Below are positions 1 through 8,437 of a stretch of 46,834 bases of DNA, piece by piece. This stretch comes from a virus. The notes beneath the pieces were generated by a model, which saw only the letters and a program-made list of their open reading frames with translations, made no database searches and had not been told where the DNA came from. The DNA lies in the IMG/VR virus record IMGVR_UViG_3300047496_000217, positions 1-46,834 of that record. One strand, written 5' to 3'. Position 1 is the first letter of the stretch; every line of letters begins with the position of its first letter. The translations under genes were made by a program, and so were the position numbers.

Positions 1-127
1 TAATTGAGGGTACCACAATTAGTGGATTCAACACTCCAAACAATATCATGCACGGAGTGATTACGAAAGGACACAACTCATTTAGTACTATTAGAAATGT
101 GTTCTCAGCTTCGGGACAGACCTTTGG
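1..127. repeat. Terminal direct repeat, left copy
   Basis: These 127 bases are identical to 46708-46834. The giant fibre reading frame continues in phase through either copy, so the two ends are the same piece of DNA. A 127-base overlap equals the largest odd k-mer commonly used by de Bruijn assemblers, so this is most simply an assembly overlap of a circular or circularly permuted genome rather than a physical terminal repeat. Confidence 0.95.
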
Positions 128-596
128 AACTGCACCTGTGGTGCAGGCGATGGGACCTGATGGTGGATCAGGGGATTTGTCGAGTAACTGTGAAACGTGT
201 TGGAGTTTCCTCCAAGCGCAGGCACCTACTAATAATGGAGCTTATCCTTCGGCAGACGTTTACGGATTGGGTACGGCTACGTCATGGACAGGATGGGAAT
301 ATCGCAATACGATAGTGTCGGGGCATTACGTGTTGAGTCAGGGTGTGACTGGATGCGTGATGACAGAAACGGGTAATATTTTGTGTGATGAGTTTGGACT
401 GTTGAATGATTCGAATCATTATACGAGTCAGCCACAGTTTATTGCAGGATTGACAGTGATTGATGGCGGAGGGAATGTTATTAGTACGTTTGCTAATAGA
501 GCAACCGTGTTGAATCTGACGACAGGTCAATTGCAGCCGGCGTATGCAACAGCTCAGGGGATTACCTTAGGTACTACTGGCTGGGTGCCACTGTAA
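1..596 (+). CDS. Giant tail fibre / adhesin, C-terminal part (continues from 43386)
   Basis: This is the 3' end of the gene that starts at 43386 and crosses the contig junction; the joined protein is 1305 aa. The reading frame is open from base 3 with no start needed. The segment is rich in Gly, Ser, Thr, Asn and Val with short beta-strand-like periods, as expected for the end of a parallel beta-helix of the pectin-lyase-like kind that begins near residue 920 of the joined protein. It probably forms part of the receptor-binding or polysaccharide-contacting fibre. The stop at 594-596 is followed at once by the ATG of the next gene at 597, so the two are likely translationally coupled. Exact receptor or enzymatic activity cannot be read from the sequence. 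Confidence 0.85.
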   Translation, partial: IEGTTISGFNTPNNIMHGVITKGHNSFSTIRNVFSASGQTFGTAPVVQAMGPDGGSGDLSSNCETCWSFLQAQAPTNNGAYPSADVYGLGTATSWTGWEYRNTIVSGHYVLSQGVTGCVMTETGNILCDEFGLLNDSNHYTSQPQFIAGLTVIDGGGNVISTFANRATVLNLTTGQLQPAYATAQGITLGTTGWVPL

Positions 597-1928
597 ATGC
601 CTGACTATACAGTCAATGCTCCGGGTAATGTACAGAATCCGTTTACCCCCACGGGATTGGTGGTATTTAATAGTGAGGCATTAAAGAGTGATGCTAATGG
701 TTTTAGGCCAACTATTTTAGACCATGCGCCGTTTGGGCATAATGTTAAGTATAATTTAAACTTCCAGGCTACGATAACCTTAGGTCCGTATAATAGTGGA
801 GATATGATTTATGTAGGTGGAACTGTGATGAGTGGTGCTAATGCCGGCGGCTGGATCGGTATGTATGTCACAGGTACTAACCTAGCAGTATTATGCTGGA
901 TGACCGTAACAGGTACTCGTACCAACATTAGTGCAGGATTAACTTTACCTGCAGCGATTGCCGCTAATGATGTTTATGAGTGTGATATTGCTAATACAGG
1001 TACAACGATTACACTTAGTGCTAAACAAAACGGCACCTCACTAACATTCACAGGAGGTAATACTTCTACCCAGTTTGCTACAGAATCCTCTCTCGCTGCG
1101 GGCGGAGGATATGATGCTTATGATTTCAATACCACTTATCTAACACAGTTTACCGGCACAGGCGTAGCGCCGGCATTAACAGTAGTTCAGTCGGTTAATT
1201 CAACGACAGTTAATGGTAATGAGAGTGTGCAGGTAACTATTCCTGGAGTTACAGCAGGTAATACATTAGCTATTTTGGGATCGTTTTATAATGCTGCCGC
1301 CGGCGTTATTCACACTCCTCCTACCATCAGCGACGTAACTAATGGAAAGGTTCCTTTAGCTGTAAGTGTTCCTAAAGGAACCAACGCCGGGGGAGTTAGC
1401 AACGTACAGTCGTGTGTGTGGTATGAAAAACCTGCTACTTCAGGTTCGATTACCATTAAAGTTGACTTCACTGCCGACGCCATTAATCTAACCTATGCTT
1501 CATTGACAGTGGTTGAGATAGCAGGATTAGCAAATAACCCGGTTGATGCCCCGATTATAGCCTCGGCTAATGGTGGCAGCTCCCAAGGCGCAAACGCTAC
1601 CTCAGGTAATACGTTATCAACTACAAGCGGAATATTGTTAGCTGCGGTGGGAGTAATCAGTACTCCTGGTACAGCAAATATTGGATTAGCTTGTTCAGGT
1701 TTCACCAGCTTAACAGGTTCGCCGCTTAACAATACTGTTAGTGCAATGGGCGTGATGCACTGTTATCAAATTTACAGTGCCGAATCGGTGCCGGCGGCAT
1801 CCTTTACGTGGACTGATGCTGGCACCGCAGGATCCCAAGCCGTCATCGGCGCTCTAAGTGGCAACCCAATAAATCCTCCAGTCAATCCCTTAGTGATTGG
1901 CGGAATTAACGTCCAGGTGTGCCATTGA
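597..1928 (+). CDS. Tail-fibre-associated protein with two lectin-like beta domains
   Basis: 443 aa, starting with ATG immediately after the stop of the giant fibre. The N-terminal ~190 residues look like a jelly-roll lectin/glucanase fold (alternating strands, conserved Tyr/Trp/Gly, segments such as GGWIGMYVTG). After a linker near residue 195 a second beta-rich domain follows (about 200-425) with VTIPGVTAGNTLAI-type strands. No catalytic motif is apparent. Its position directly behind the fibre suggests a second receptor-binding or fibre-capping subunit. No signal peptide or membrane segment is seen. The assignment is by composition and position, not by a recognised family. Confidence 0.6.
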   Translation: MPDYTVNAPGNVQNPFTPTGLVVFNSEALKSDANGFRPTILDHAPFGHNVKYNLNFQATITLGPYNSGDMIYVGGTVMSGANAGGWIGMYVTGTNLAVLCWMTVTGTRTNISAGLTLPAAIAANDVYECDIANTGTTITLSAKQNGTSLTFTGGNTSTQFATESSLAAGGGYDAYDFNTTYLTQFTGTGVAPALTVVQSVNSTTVNGNESVQVTIPGVTAGNTLAILGSFYNAAAGVIHTPPTISDVTNGKVPLAVSVPKGTNAGGVSNVQSCVWYEKPATSGSITIKVDFTADAINLTYASLTVVEIAGLANNPVDAPIIASANGGSSQGANATSGNTLSTTSGILLAAVGVISTPGTANIGLACSGFTSLTGSPLNNTVSAMGVMHCYQIYSAESVPAASFTWTDAGTAGSQAVIGALSGNPINPPVNPLVIGGINVQVCH

Positions 1929-1945
1929 ACTTCTTTTCTTCTCTT

Positions 1946-1975
1946 CCGCCGTCTGGCGGCTCTTCTTCTTCTCTC
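1946..1975 (+). terminator. Probable terminator in a polypyrimidine tract
   Basis: CCGCC-GTCT-GGCGG forms a 5-bp, tetraloop hairpin (1946-1959) followed by an interrupted T-rich run of CTT repeats. It sits 18 bases after the stop of the 597-1928 gene. The whole stretch 1930-2002 is almost pure pyrimidine on the plus strand. Termination efficiency is uncertain because the U-tract is broken by C residues. Confidence 0.5.
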
Positions 1976-2064
1976 ACGCAGACCTTCTTCTCTTCTGCTG
2001 AGTTTCCGGGTGCGCCGGCGGTTGGTTGTGGCACTGAGTTAAAGACTTGCGAAGGAGCCAAGAT

Positions 2065-2352
2065 ATGGGGTTGATTGTTGAAGATTATATGCTCCCAAAG
2101 GGTGAGCAGTTACACATCACAGAATCATATGTGTCTTCTCCTCCTGCATTAACTATTCAGGACGAAGAAGGTGCAATTTGGACTCTTGGACATGACATGC
2201 AAGCCGGTCCCCACGGCGAATACGCATTTAGTGTTCTCCGAAACGCCCGTCCTACTGGAGCAATTGCCTCCCGTATAGAGCGACGAAATGGTAAAATTAG
2301 AGTTTTCACCGCATCTGGATGGTTGCGGTGGAGTGGTAGAAGTTTCATTTAA
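2065..2352 (+). CDS. Small virion-region protein, unknown function
   Basis: 95 aa. The start at ATG 2065 is chosen because GAAGGAG lies seven bases upstream; an in-frame TTG at 2047 overlaps that ribosome-binding site and is unlikely. The protein begins MGLIVEDYMLPKGEQ and is otherwise mixed alpha/beta with no Cys motif, signal or membrane segment. It lies between the fibre block and the fibre-adaptor gene, after the terminator-like hairpin, so it probably heads a new transcription unit or is read through. Function not recognised; a small structural or fibre-related role is inferred from position only. Confidence 0.6.
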   Translation: MGLIVEDYMLPKGEQLHITESYVSSPPALTIQDEEGAIWTLGHDMQAGPHGEYAFSVLRNARPTGAIASRIERRNGKIRVFTASGWLRWSGRSFI

Positions 2353-2368
2353 CTAGAGGATTATTCAG

Positions 2369-2854
2369 ATGCGTGAGTATATTGTCGCCGGTGCTAACCT
2401 TACCCTGGCCAACCAGGCGGTTACATTGGTATTTGTTAACGTAGGTTCGACCTGCACGATTGAGTTCCTGCGTATGTGGGCGTCTCAGTCATCCACCAAC
2501 AACACTGCCCAGCAGCGTGTTCAGATCAACACTCAGGTCAGTGCTTTCCCAACTCTCGTTTCGCAGACTCCTGCGAAGACCAAACTCCTTGATCCGGCCT
2601 CTCAGATCACTGGTGGTGCTGCCGGTGCCGCTGGTACAGCCGGTGTCAACGCTTCTGCAGAAGGTGCAGGTTCCAAGACTATTTTGTATCCTGATGCATT
2701 CAGCGTCGTAAATGGTTGGCTCTGGGTGCCGACTCCCCCTGAAACTTTCATGCTTAATGCTGGCGGAGCCAGCGGTATGGGCCTCCACCTCCCAGTAGCA
2801 CCAGGATCCCTGGGTAACTGGAACGGCGGCATGGTTTATCGTGAGCTTGGTTAA
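2369..2854 (+). CDS. Virion-region protein, probable structural
   Basis: 161 aa, ATG with AGAGGA eight bases upstream. The N-terminal third alternates hydrophobic and polar residues like a beta-sandwich; a low-complexity Gly/Ala segment (about residues 81-98, GGAAGAAGTAG) forms a flexible linker, and the C-terminus ends in NGGMVYRELG. It may belong to the small beta-sandwich proteins found beside podoviral fibre adaptors, but no specific family is claimed. Confidence 0.6.
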   Translation: MREYIVAGANLTLANQAVTLVFVNVGSTCTIEFLRMWASQSSTNNTAQQRVQINTQVSAFPTLVSQTPAKTKLLDPASQITGGAAGAAGTAGVNASAEGAGSKTILYPDAFSVVNGWLWVPTPPETFMLNAGGASGMGLHLPVAPGSLGNWNGGMVYRELG

Positions 2855-2868
2855 TCGAGATTAGTTAA

Positions 2869-4365
2869 GTGGGTTGGTTCTACCCTCCAGCACCGCAGCC
2901 CCAAGCTGCAGTACCGCACGTCCCTCCGGGTACTGCAGCCGGGCTACCTCTACCTTCCATTGGTAGTGGTGCTAAAAATGCGTCCATCCGCTCTAGCTGG
3001 CTAGCCGAGTCGTGGCCAGCTCAGAGTGGCGCGCATGTGGCTGGAAGGTTAGCTATCCCATTAGCAAGTCCTCCTTTTCCGATTCCTTTTGTTAATAAGT
3101 CACAATTAGGCAATATCCGTAGTCAATGGCCAATGGAAGCTTGGCCAGCTCAGACCTTTTCTGATAATGCTTCGTTTACTCCTGTTGCAATTCAACTTAC
3201 ACCTTCTCTTACACTCACTGCTGTAGATATACTTATCTATGAAAGCTGGCCACGCGAACAGTGGCCTGCACAGTCGAGTGCGACAATTGCAGCAGGATTA
3301 GCTTCTCCAGTAAATCCCCCGGCTAATTATCCACTGCCGAATCCGGCAGTTTTCATGAATATTCGTTATCAGTGGATGCCCGAATGGTGGTATGCGCAGA
3401 GCGAATGTGCAATTGCAGGTGGGTTGGCTCAACTTCAAGTTCCGCCAATTTACCTACCTGTTTCGAATGTTGATGATTTTGCTGTAATTAGAATGGCGTG
3501 GTTGGAACCTGATTGGCGAGCACAATCAGCAGTTCCTGGTGCAGGATTCTACCCACCATTAATTAATGCACTTCCTTTCCCACTTCCTCATAAGGAAGTT
3601 TATCAGTGGCCCCAGGAAGCCTGGCCGGCTCAGTCTAATCCTCGCACGGCACAAACCTTTGCTGGTGTGTTGGCAAGTATGCCTTATATCTCAATCTCCT
3701 CTCAAATGGCAATTCGTGCTATTTGGCCGCAGGAAGATTGGAAGTCCCAACATGCAGCACCTGTTGCTGCCTTGCCGAATATAATTAAGATTATTCCTGG
3801 GACAAACGTCCCGAAGATGCCGATTAAGTTGTGGCCTCAGGAATCTTGGCCAGCTCAGCGCGGTTCGGCAATCGCATCATTTTTTGCTTCAATATTCGTA
3901 CCGCCGAAGGCGGCACCTAATTCTAAGTATCCCTTTGGTGTTATCAATTCCTGGGGTCAACCAAACTGGTCAACCCAACACATTATTAGTCAAACGGGAG
4001 CCAAGCCGTTTAATCCACCCCTGCCGCCTGCAGGATTCTCTGTAATTGATTCAGGAGGCCGAGTGGTGTTATCTCCCAAGAAACTAGGTGAGACCAAACT
4101 TATACCAATGGACTTTATATCCAAGTTGGGTGTTGGTGAAACTATCCTTAGTGCTTCAGCTAACATTGGTGTTTATTCGGGAACAGATCCTTCTCCCGGA
4201 GCGATGTTGTTGGGGCCGATTGGAGTAAGTGGTTCGATTGCAGCACAGTATGTAACTGGTGGAGTTGTAGGTACGGTTTATGAACTACTTTATACAGTAG
4301 TAACAAGTGCAGGTCAAACCCTTGAGTTATCAGGTTACCTGAGTGTCGCTCCTGACTTGATATGA
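2869..4365 (+). CDS. Fibre-tail adaptor protein with nine W-x4-W-x2-Q repeats
   Basis: 498 aa, GTG start. Residues 41-370 contain nine copies of an unusual module with strictly spaced residues: Trp at 44, 87, 127, 169, 211, 247, 286, 322 and 362, a second Trp always five residues later and a Gln three after that. The best copies read WPQEAWPAQ or WPQESWPAQ. Modules are 36-43 residues apart, joined by Pro-rich linkers. Residues about 390-498 form a separate beta domain (segments LGETKLIPMDF, SANIGVYSGTDPSP, GTVYELLYTVVTSAGQTLEL) that matches what I know as the phage fibre-tail adaptor type. The gene overlaps the large terminase start by four bases. A head-proximal or fibre-attachment role is inferred; the repeat function is unknown. 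Confidence 0.7.
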   Translation: MGWFYPPAPQPQAAVPHVPPGTAAGLPLPSIGSGAKNASIRSSWLAESWPAQSGAHVAGRLAIPLASPPFPIPFVNKSQLGNIRSQWPMEAWPAQTFSDNASFTPVAIQLTPSLTLTAVDILIYESWPREQWPAQSSATIAAGLASPVNPPANYPLPNPAVFMNIRYQWMPEWWYAQSECAIAGGLAQLQVPPIYLPVSNVDDFAVIRMAWLEPDWRAQSAVPGAGFYPPLINALPFPLPHKEVYQWPQEAWPAQSNPRTAQTFAGVLASMPYISISSQMAIRAIWPQEDWKSQHAAPVAALPNIIKIIPGTNVPKMPIKLWPQESWPAQRGSAIASFFASIFVPPKAAPNSKYPFGVINSWGQPNWSTQHIISQTGAKPFNPPLPPAGFSVIDSGGRVVLSPKKLGETKLIPMDFISKLGVGETILSASANIGVYSGTDPSPGAMLLGPIGVSGSIAAQYVTGGVVGTVYELLYTVVTSAGQTLELSGYLSVAPDLI

Positions 4366-5819
4366 AAATCACAGCCGAACATGTGGAGGCTTTAAGTGGA
4401 GTATATCTCTCTCCCAAATACGACCAACCTCAACCCACTCCAGATTTCCATCGGGAGTGCTGGGGCAGATATTGCTCGGATGTTGCTGCTGCTGCAACAG
4501 CTGCGCCTCGCAACCATGCAAAATCGACGGGTCTTACCCACGATTATATCCTTGCCAATGTATTACTCCGAGCCGAAGATTACGTAATCCTCATTGGCTC
4601 AAGTGAAGAAATGGCTATTGAACACTTAGGCGACATAGCCAACGAATTACGCGAAAACGAAGAACTAATCAAGGCCTTTGGAATCAAAGAATTCGTTCAA
4701 GATCAAAAAACTGACATAATCGTAGAGGCAATAGATGGGCATCAGTTCCGGATACTCGCCCGAGGGGCTGAGCAGAAGATCCGAGGTAGAAAATGGCGTG
4801 GTAAGCGACCTGGCCTTATTGTCGGAGATGATCTTGAGGACGACGAACAGGTTGAGAATAAAGACCGTCGTGCTAAGTTTCGCCGATGGTTCTTTCGCGC
4901 AGCTAAACAGTCACTCCGAGACGGAGGTAGGATTAGAGTACATGGGACTATACTACACGTTGACTCACTCTTGGCCCATTTGATTAGAAATAAATCTTGG
5001 GCCTCAAAACTATATAAGGCCCACGCAGGATTTAGTGATTTTAGCAAAATCCTTTGGCCGGAGAAATTCCCTGAGGCTCGTCTCCGTTCAATCAGAGCGG
5101 AGTTCATGAACGAAGGCGATGCCGCCGGTTATTCACAGGAATACTTAAACGATCCTCGTGATAACGATGAATCATATCTGCGCATGGAACAATTCATTCC
5201 AATGTCAGATGACGACAAACTCAAGTTTAAGAAAGTCTACGTCGGCGTAGATTTTGCTATATCTAAAGAGGATTCTGCTAATAAAACTGCCTTCGTAATC
5301 GGTGGTAAGGATATGGAAAACCTAGTCCATATCCAGGATTGTCGTTGCGATCGAATGGATGCCCTTCAGATCATTGAAGAGTTTTTCTTTGTTCAGGAAT
5401 GTTATTCTCCTGAAATGTTTTTTGTGGAGAGTGGACAGATCTGGAAAGCCATCGAGCCGATGTTGATTACTGAGATGCAGCGCCGCGACACATGGATTAA
5501 CATTACTCCATTAGTTCCAATTCGAGATAAGAAATCTCGAGGTCGGACCTTTCAGAAACGAATGAAAGCCGGCGGCGTTAGATTTAACACCATGACAAGT
5601 TGGTTTGTCGAATACCGGGATGAATGTTTACTATTCACTGGTGACTCCGAAGCAATGAGTGATGATCGCTTCGACGCTACAGCAACATTATTCCTGGGAA
5701 TGGAAAAAATGCCCAATGTAGAAGAGGACGACGAAATCGACGAAGACGAGTTAGAGTTCACTCGCTTGTCTAATTCCATGCGTTCAGGCTCGGGACGCTC
5801 ACCAGTAACAGGTTATTGA
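4362..5819 (+). CDS. terL: Terminase large subunit
   Basis: 485 aa motor/nuclease that packages DNA into the prohead. A Walker A-like loop is visible at residues 48-56 (APRNHAKST, Lys54), Walker B at 151-159 (GLIVGDDLE), and the C-terminal nuclease carries VGVDFAIS (Asp298), FVESGQ (Glu357) and SDDRFDA (Asp435-439), the usual acidic triad of the RNase H-like fold. The start overlaps the adaptor stop by four bases (ATGA). The portal follows after one base. Length and motif order fit a complete enzyme. The very acidic segment EEDDEIDEDELE near residue 455 is a C-terminal tail after the nuclease domain. Confidence 0.92.
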   Translation: MKITAEHVEALSGVYLSPKYDQPQPTPDFHRECWGRYCSDVAAAATAAPRNHAKSTGLTHDYILANVLLRAEDYVILIGSSEEMAIEHLGDIANELRENEELIKAFGIKEFVQDQKTDIIVEAIDGHQFRILARGAEQKIRGRKWRGKRPGLIVGDDLEDDEQVENKDRRAKFRRWFFRAAKQSLRDGGRIRVHGTILHVDSLLAHLIRNKSWASKLYKAHAGFSDFSKILWPEKFPEARLRSIRAEFMNEGDAAGYSQEYLNDPRDNDESYLRMEQFIPMSDDDKLKFKKVYVGVDFAISKEDSANKTAFVIGGKDMENLVHIQDCRCDRMDALQIIEEFFFVQECYSPEMFFVESGQIWKAIEPMLITEMQRRDTWINITPLVPIRDKKSRGRTFQKRMKAGGVRFNTMTSWFVEYRDECLLFTGDSEAMSDDRFDATATLFLGMEKMPNVEEDDEIDEDELEFTRLSNSMRSGSGRSPVTGY

Positions 5820-5820
5820 A

Positions 5821-7914
5821 ATGTTGAATATTGACACTAAACTAACTCTCGATGAAGAAACTATTAATAGTCCTAATTTGACTAAAAAGTTTAGTGCACA
5901 GGATCTTGCCACTATTGGAAATGCAGTATATACAGGATATACTAAGGATAAACAGTCCCGTTATAAATGGGAGCTCCGCATGAATGCGGCGATGGACCTA
6001 GCTTTACAGATACAAGAGCCCAAAAATTTCCCTTGGCCACAATGCTCTAATGTTGTCTTTCCGCTAGTTACCATCGCCGCACTTCAGTTTTCAGCTAGGG
6101 CTTATACGAATATCATTAAAGGTACTAATGTAGTTCGCTATCGAACGATTGGTAAGGCAGACCTTCCTTCACTAGAACGTGCTTACCGAATTGGTAAGCA
6201 TATGAGTTGGCAGGTTCTCGAGCAGGACGAATCCTGGGAGGAACAGCATGACCGTTTATTTATCAATTTGGCTGTTGTAGGTTCCTGTTTTGTTAAAACC
6301 TATTACAATGCTACTAAAGGCTATCCGATCAGTGAAATGGTCATGGCTAAGGATTTGGTGGTAGATTATTTTGCTCCGTCGATTGAATCCGCAGCCCGTA
6401 AAACACATCGCATTCCCCTCTACCGAAACGAGGTTTATGAAAGAGCGGCCAGAGGAACTTTCCATGATGTTAGACAGGAAACGTGGTTCAATCAATCAGC
6501 CAAGGTTGTAACTCAAAATACAGCCGCGGATAATCGTTCAGGTACGGCGCCGCCGGCATCTACCGACGAATATACTCCTTACCATTTCCTCGAACAGCAC
6601 ACCTGGTTCGACTTCGATCATGATGGTTATGCAGAACCTTATACCATTACGATTGAAGAATCAAGCAAAATGGTCGTTCGAATTGTCTCTCGAATCGAAT
6701 CTGACGATGACATCGAACGAGTAGACAATAAAATCGTACGAATTAAGGCTAGTGAATACTTCACTAAATATTCCTTTATTCCTTCTCCCGATGGAGGTAT
6801 CTATGACCTCGGATTCGGAGTCTTCCTTGGACCGATTAACGAAGCAGTTAACAGCGGAATTAATCAAATCATTGACCAGGGAACAATGCAGTCCTCACTT
6901 GGAGGATTCCTTGGCCGCGGCGCTAAAATCCGCGGTGGAGTTTATACGCTGGCACCTTGGGAATGGAAGCGAGTTGATTCAACTGGAGACGATCTCAAAA
7001 AGAACCTGGTGCCTTTTCCTGAAAGACAGCCCTCAGAGGTCATGTTTAAGCTCATTGGACTCTTAATCGAGTATGCTAATAGAGTTGCAGGGACAGTTGA
7101 TGCTACTGTTGGAGAGAATCCTGGACAAAATACTCCAGCGAGTACATTCCAGGGCATGACTGAGAACGGTCTCCAGGTCTATGGAATGATATTTAAGCGC
7201 GTTTGGCGCTGTATGAAGACAGAATTTAAACGTCGGTATGAACTTAATAAAGTATTCTTACGCGCTCATGAGGATTTTGGCTCTGGAACTGACTTTATCC
7301 GTCGTGAAGATTACCTTGGCAATCCTGATCAGGTCGCGCCAGTTGCTGACCCGCGTCTCACGTCTGTAACTATGTCGATTCAGCAAGCTTTGATGCTCAA
7401 ACAGTCAGCAATGAGTGTTCCTGGTTACGATATGGCTGAGGTTGAACATAGATTCCTAAATGCCGCCGAGGTTGATGGTATAGATCAAGTCTATCCTGGC
7501 CCAGGTAAGGTTCCTCCTGGTCATGAAGCACCCAATCCGAAGGCGAGTGTAGAAATGTTGAAGCTCCAAGGTAAGCAAATGCAGGTTAAGGCTGAGCAAA
7601 TGAAGTGGGCGAACCAGCTCATGGAGACTCAGCGGGTTAATACAGCCAAGATCGCATTGTTGGAGGCTCAGGCTATGCAAGCTGCCGCCGACACCAATGC
7701 AATCAACGCTGCAGCCCAGATCGAGGCCTTCGACGGACTCATTAAGGCACATAAAGAGTACGGCAAACAGATAAACGATCGAATTCAGGCACTAACTGCG
7801 GAAGGAAGTAAAGATGGACAGGATTCTGGTGAGGGAGGAGCTGGAGGAATGGCTTCAGCATCCAGCAACCAGGGGGGTAATGCGGTACCTCCACAGATGC
7901 CGGCAAGTCATTAG
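5821..7914 (+). CDS. Portal protein
   Basis: 697 aa, the expected size for a podovirus-type portal. It follows the large terminase directly. The N-terminus is a helical portal wing with WPQCSNVVFPLVTIAALQFSA; the central stem/clip region includes GVFLGPINEAVNSGINQIIDQ and the C-terminal 150 residues are a long Gln/Ala-rich coiled coil (barrel) ending in a Gly/Ser tail. The portal dodecamer is the DNA gate and docking site for the terminase and the gp4-like adaptor. The last 101 bases overlap the small gene at 7814 in another frame. Confidence 0.9.
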   Translation: MLNIDTKLTLDEETINSPNLTKKFSAQDLATIGNAVYTGYTKDKQSRYKWELRMNAAMDLALQIQEPKNFPWPQCSNVVFPLVTIAALQFSARAYTNIIKGTNVVRYRTIGKADLPSLERAYRIGKHMSWQVLEQDESWEEQHDRLFINLAVVGSCFVKTYYNATKGYPISEMVMAKDLVVDYFAPSIESAARKTHRIPLYRNEVYERAARGTFHDVRQETWFNQSAKVVTQNTAADNRSGTAPPASTDEYTPYHFLEQHTWFDFDHDGYAEPYTITIEESSKMVVRIVSRIESDDDIERVDNKIVRIKASEYFTKYSFIPSPDGGIYDLGFGVFLGPINEAVNSGINQIIDQGTMQSSLGGFLGRGAKIRGGVYTLAPWEWKRVDSTGDDLKKNLVPFPERQPSEVMFKLIGLLIEYANRVAGTVDATVGENPGQNTPASTFQGMTENGLQVYGMIFKRVWRCMKTEFKRRYELNKVFLRAHEDFGSGTDFIRREDYLGNPDQVAPVADPRLTSVTMSIQQALMLKQSAMSVPGYDMAEVEHRFLNAAEVDGIDQVYPGPGKVPPGHEAPNPKASVEMLKLQGKQMQVKAEQMKWANQLMETQRVNTAKIALLEAQAMQAAADTNAINAAAQIEAFDGLIKAHKEYGKQINDRIQALTAEGSKDGQDSGEGGAGGMASASSNQGGNAVPPQMPASH

Positions 7915-8065
7915 AGAACAGTGGGAAAATGGTAACTTTCAAGCAGAAAGTGATCGTGAAACTGCCCGAGCTAATGATGCTGCCTTGGCTGAAATGAAAG
8001 TACTCAGAGAATTAACAGAGTTAGATTACGATAGATACGAAGGAGTAATGAATGATGGAGAATAA
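7814..8065 (+). CDS. Small protein overlapping the portal 3' end
   Basis: 83 aa, highly charged and helical (RQVIREQWENGNFQAESDRE). It starts inside the portal gene with GGAAG seven bases before the ATG, in the +1 frame relative to the portal, and its stop overlaps the GroES-like start by 14 bases. The tight nesting and good ribosome-binding site support a real gene. Similar short acidic proteins often sit between portal and scaffold genes of podoviruses; a role in head assembly is plausible but unproven. Confidence 0.65.
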   Translation: MDRILVREELEEWLQHPATRGVMRYLHRCRQVIREQWENGNFQAESDRETARANDAALAEMKVLRELTELDYDRYEGVMNDGE

Positions 8066-8435
8066 ATCAGGTTTGAAGGCAGTCGGTCGAGCTATTTTGT
8101 GTAAACCTTATCATCCCGAATTTGATAAGGGAATCATTGCTATTCCTGATCATGTGATGGCAATGGAGTTGATGCACGAAATGCGTGCTACGGTTATACA
8201 GATAGCGGAAGGTTGTTGGCCCGATGAACCACGTAGAGCTGAATCAGGAGATAAAGTTCTAATTAGTAAGTTCTGTGGGGCGATCGTCAAGGGCACAGCC
8301 GACGGCGAATTATATCGTATCTGTAATGATAATGATATTTTTTGCCAGATTGAAACAGGCAGTCTAGATGATGTGGTTATTCAGAAACCTGTCGGAGAAA
8401 CTAAGAAGTTTGTCTCGCAGGGCGGGAGTCGATAG
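8052..8435 (+). CDS. GroES-like co-chaperonin
   Basis: 127 aa. The sequence follows the Cpn10 pattern: a first strand AVGRAILCKPYHPEFDKGIIAIPD, then ATVIQIAEG, then GDKVLISKFCGAIVKG, then YRICNDNDIFCQIE. In GroES the loop after the first strand is the mobile loop that docks on GroEL; here that region is IIAIPDHVMAMELMHEM. Phage GroES analogues such as T4 Gp31 help host GroEL fold the major capsid protein, and the place just ahead of scaffold and capsid genes fits. C-terminal about 25 residues (QKPVGETKKFVSQ) extend past the core fold. Family assignment is confident; the client protein is inferred. Confidence 0.8.
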   Translation: MMENKSGLKAVGRAILCKPYHPEFDKGIIAIPDHVMAMELMHEMRATVIQIAEGCWPDEPRRAESGDKVLISKFCGAIVKGTADGELYRICNDNDIFCQIETGSLDDVVIQKPVGETKKFVSQGGSR

Positions 8436-8437
8436 TC

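Noticed and set aside
1-127. 127-base terminal repeat as a physical long terminal repeat of the virion DNA
   Set aside because: It lies within a coding beta-helix, and the length equals a common assembler k-mer; simplest as assembly overlap of a circular map.
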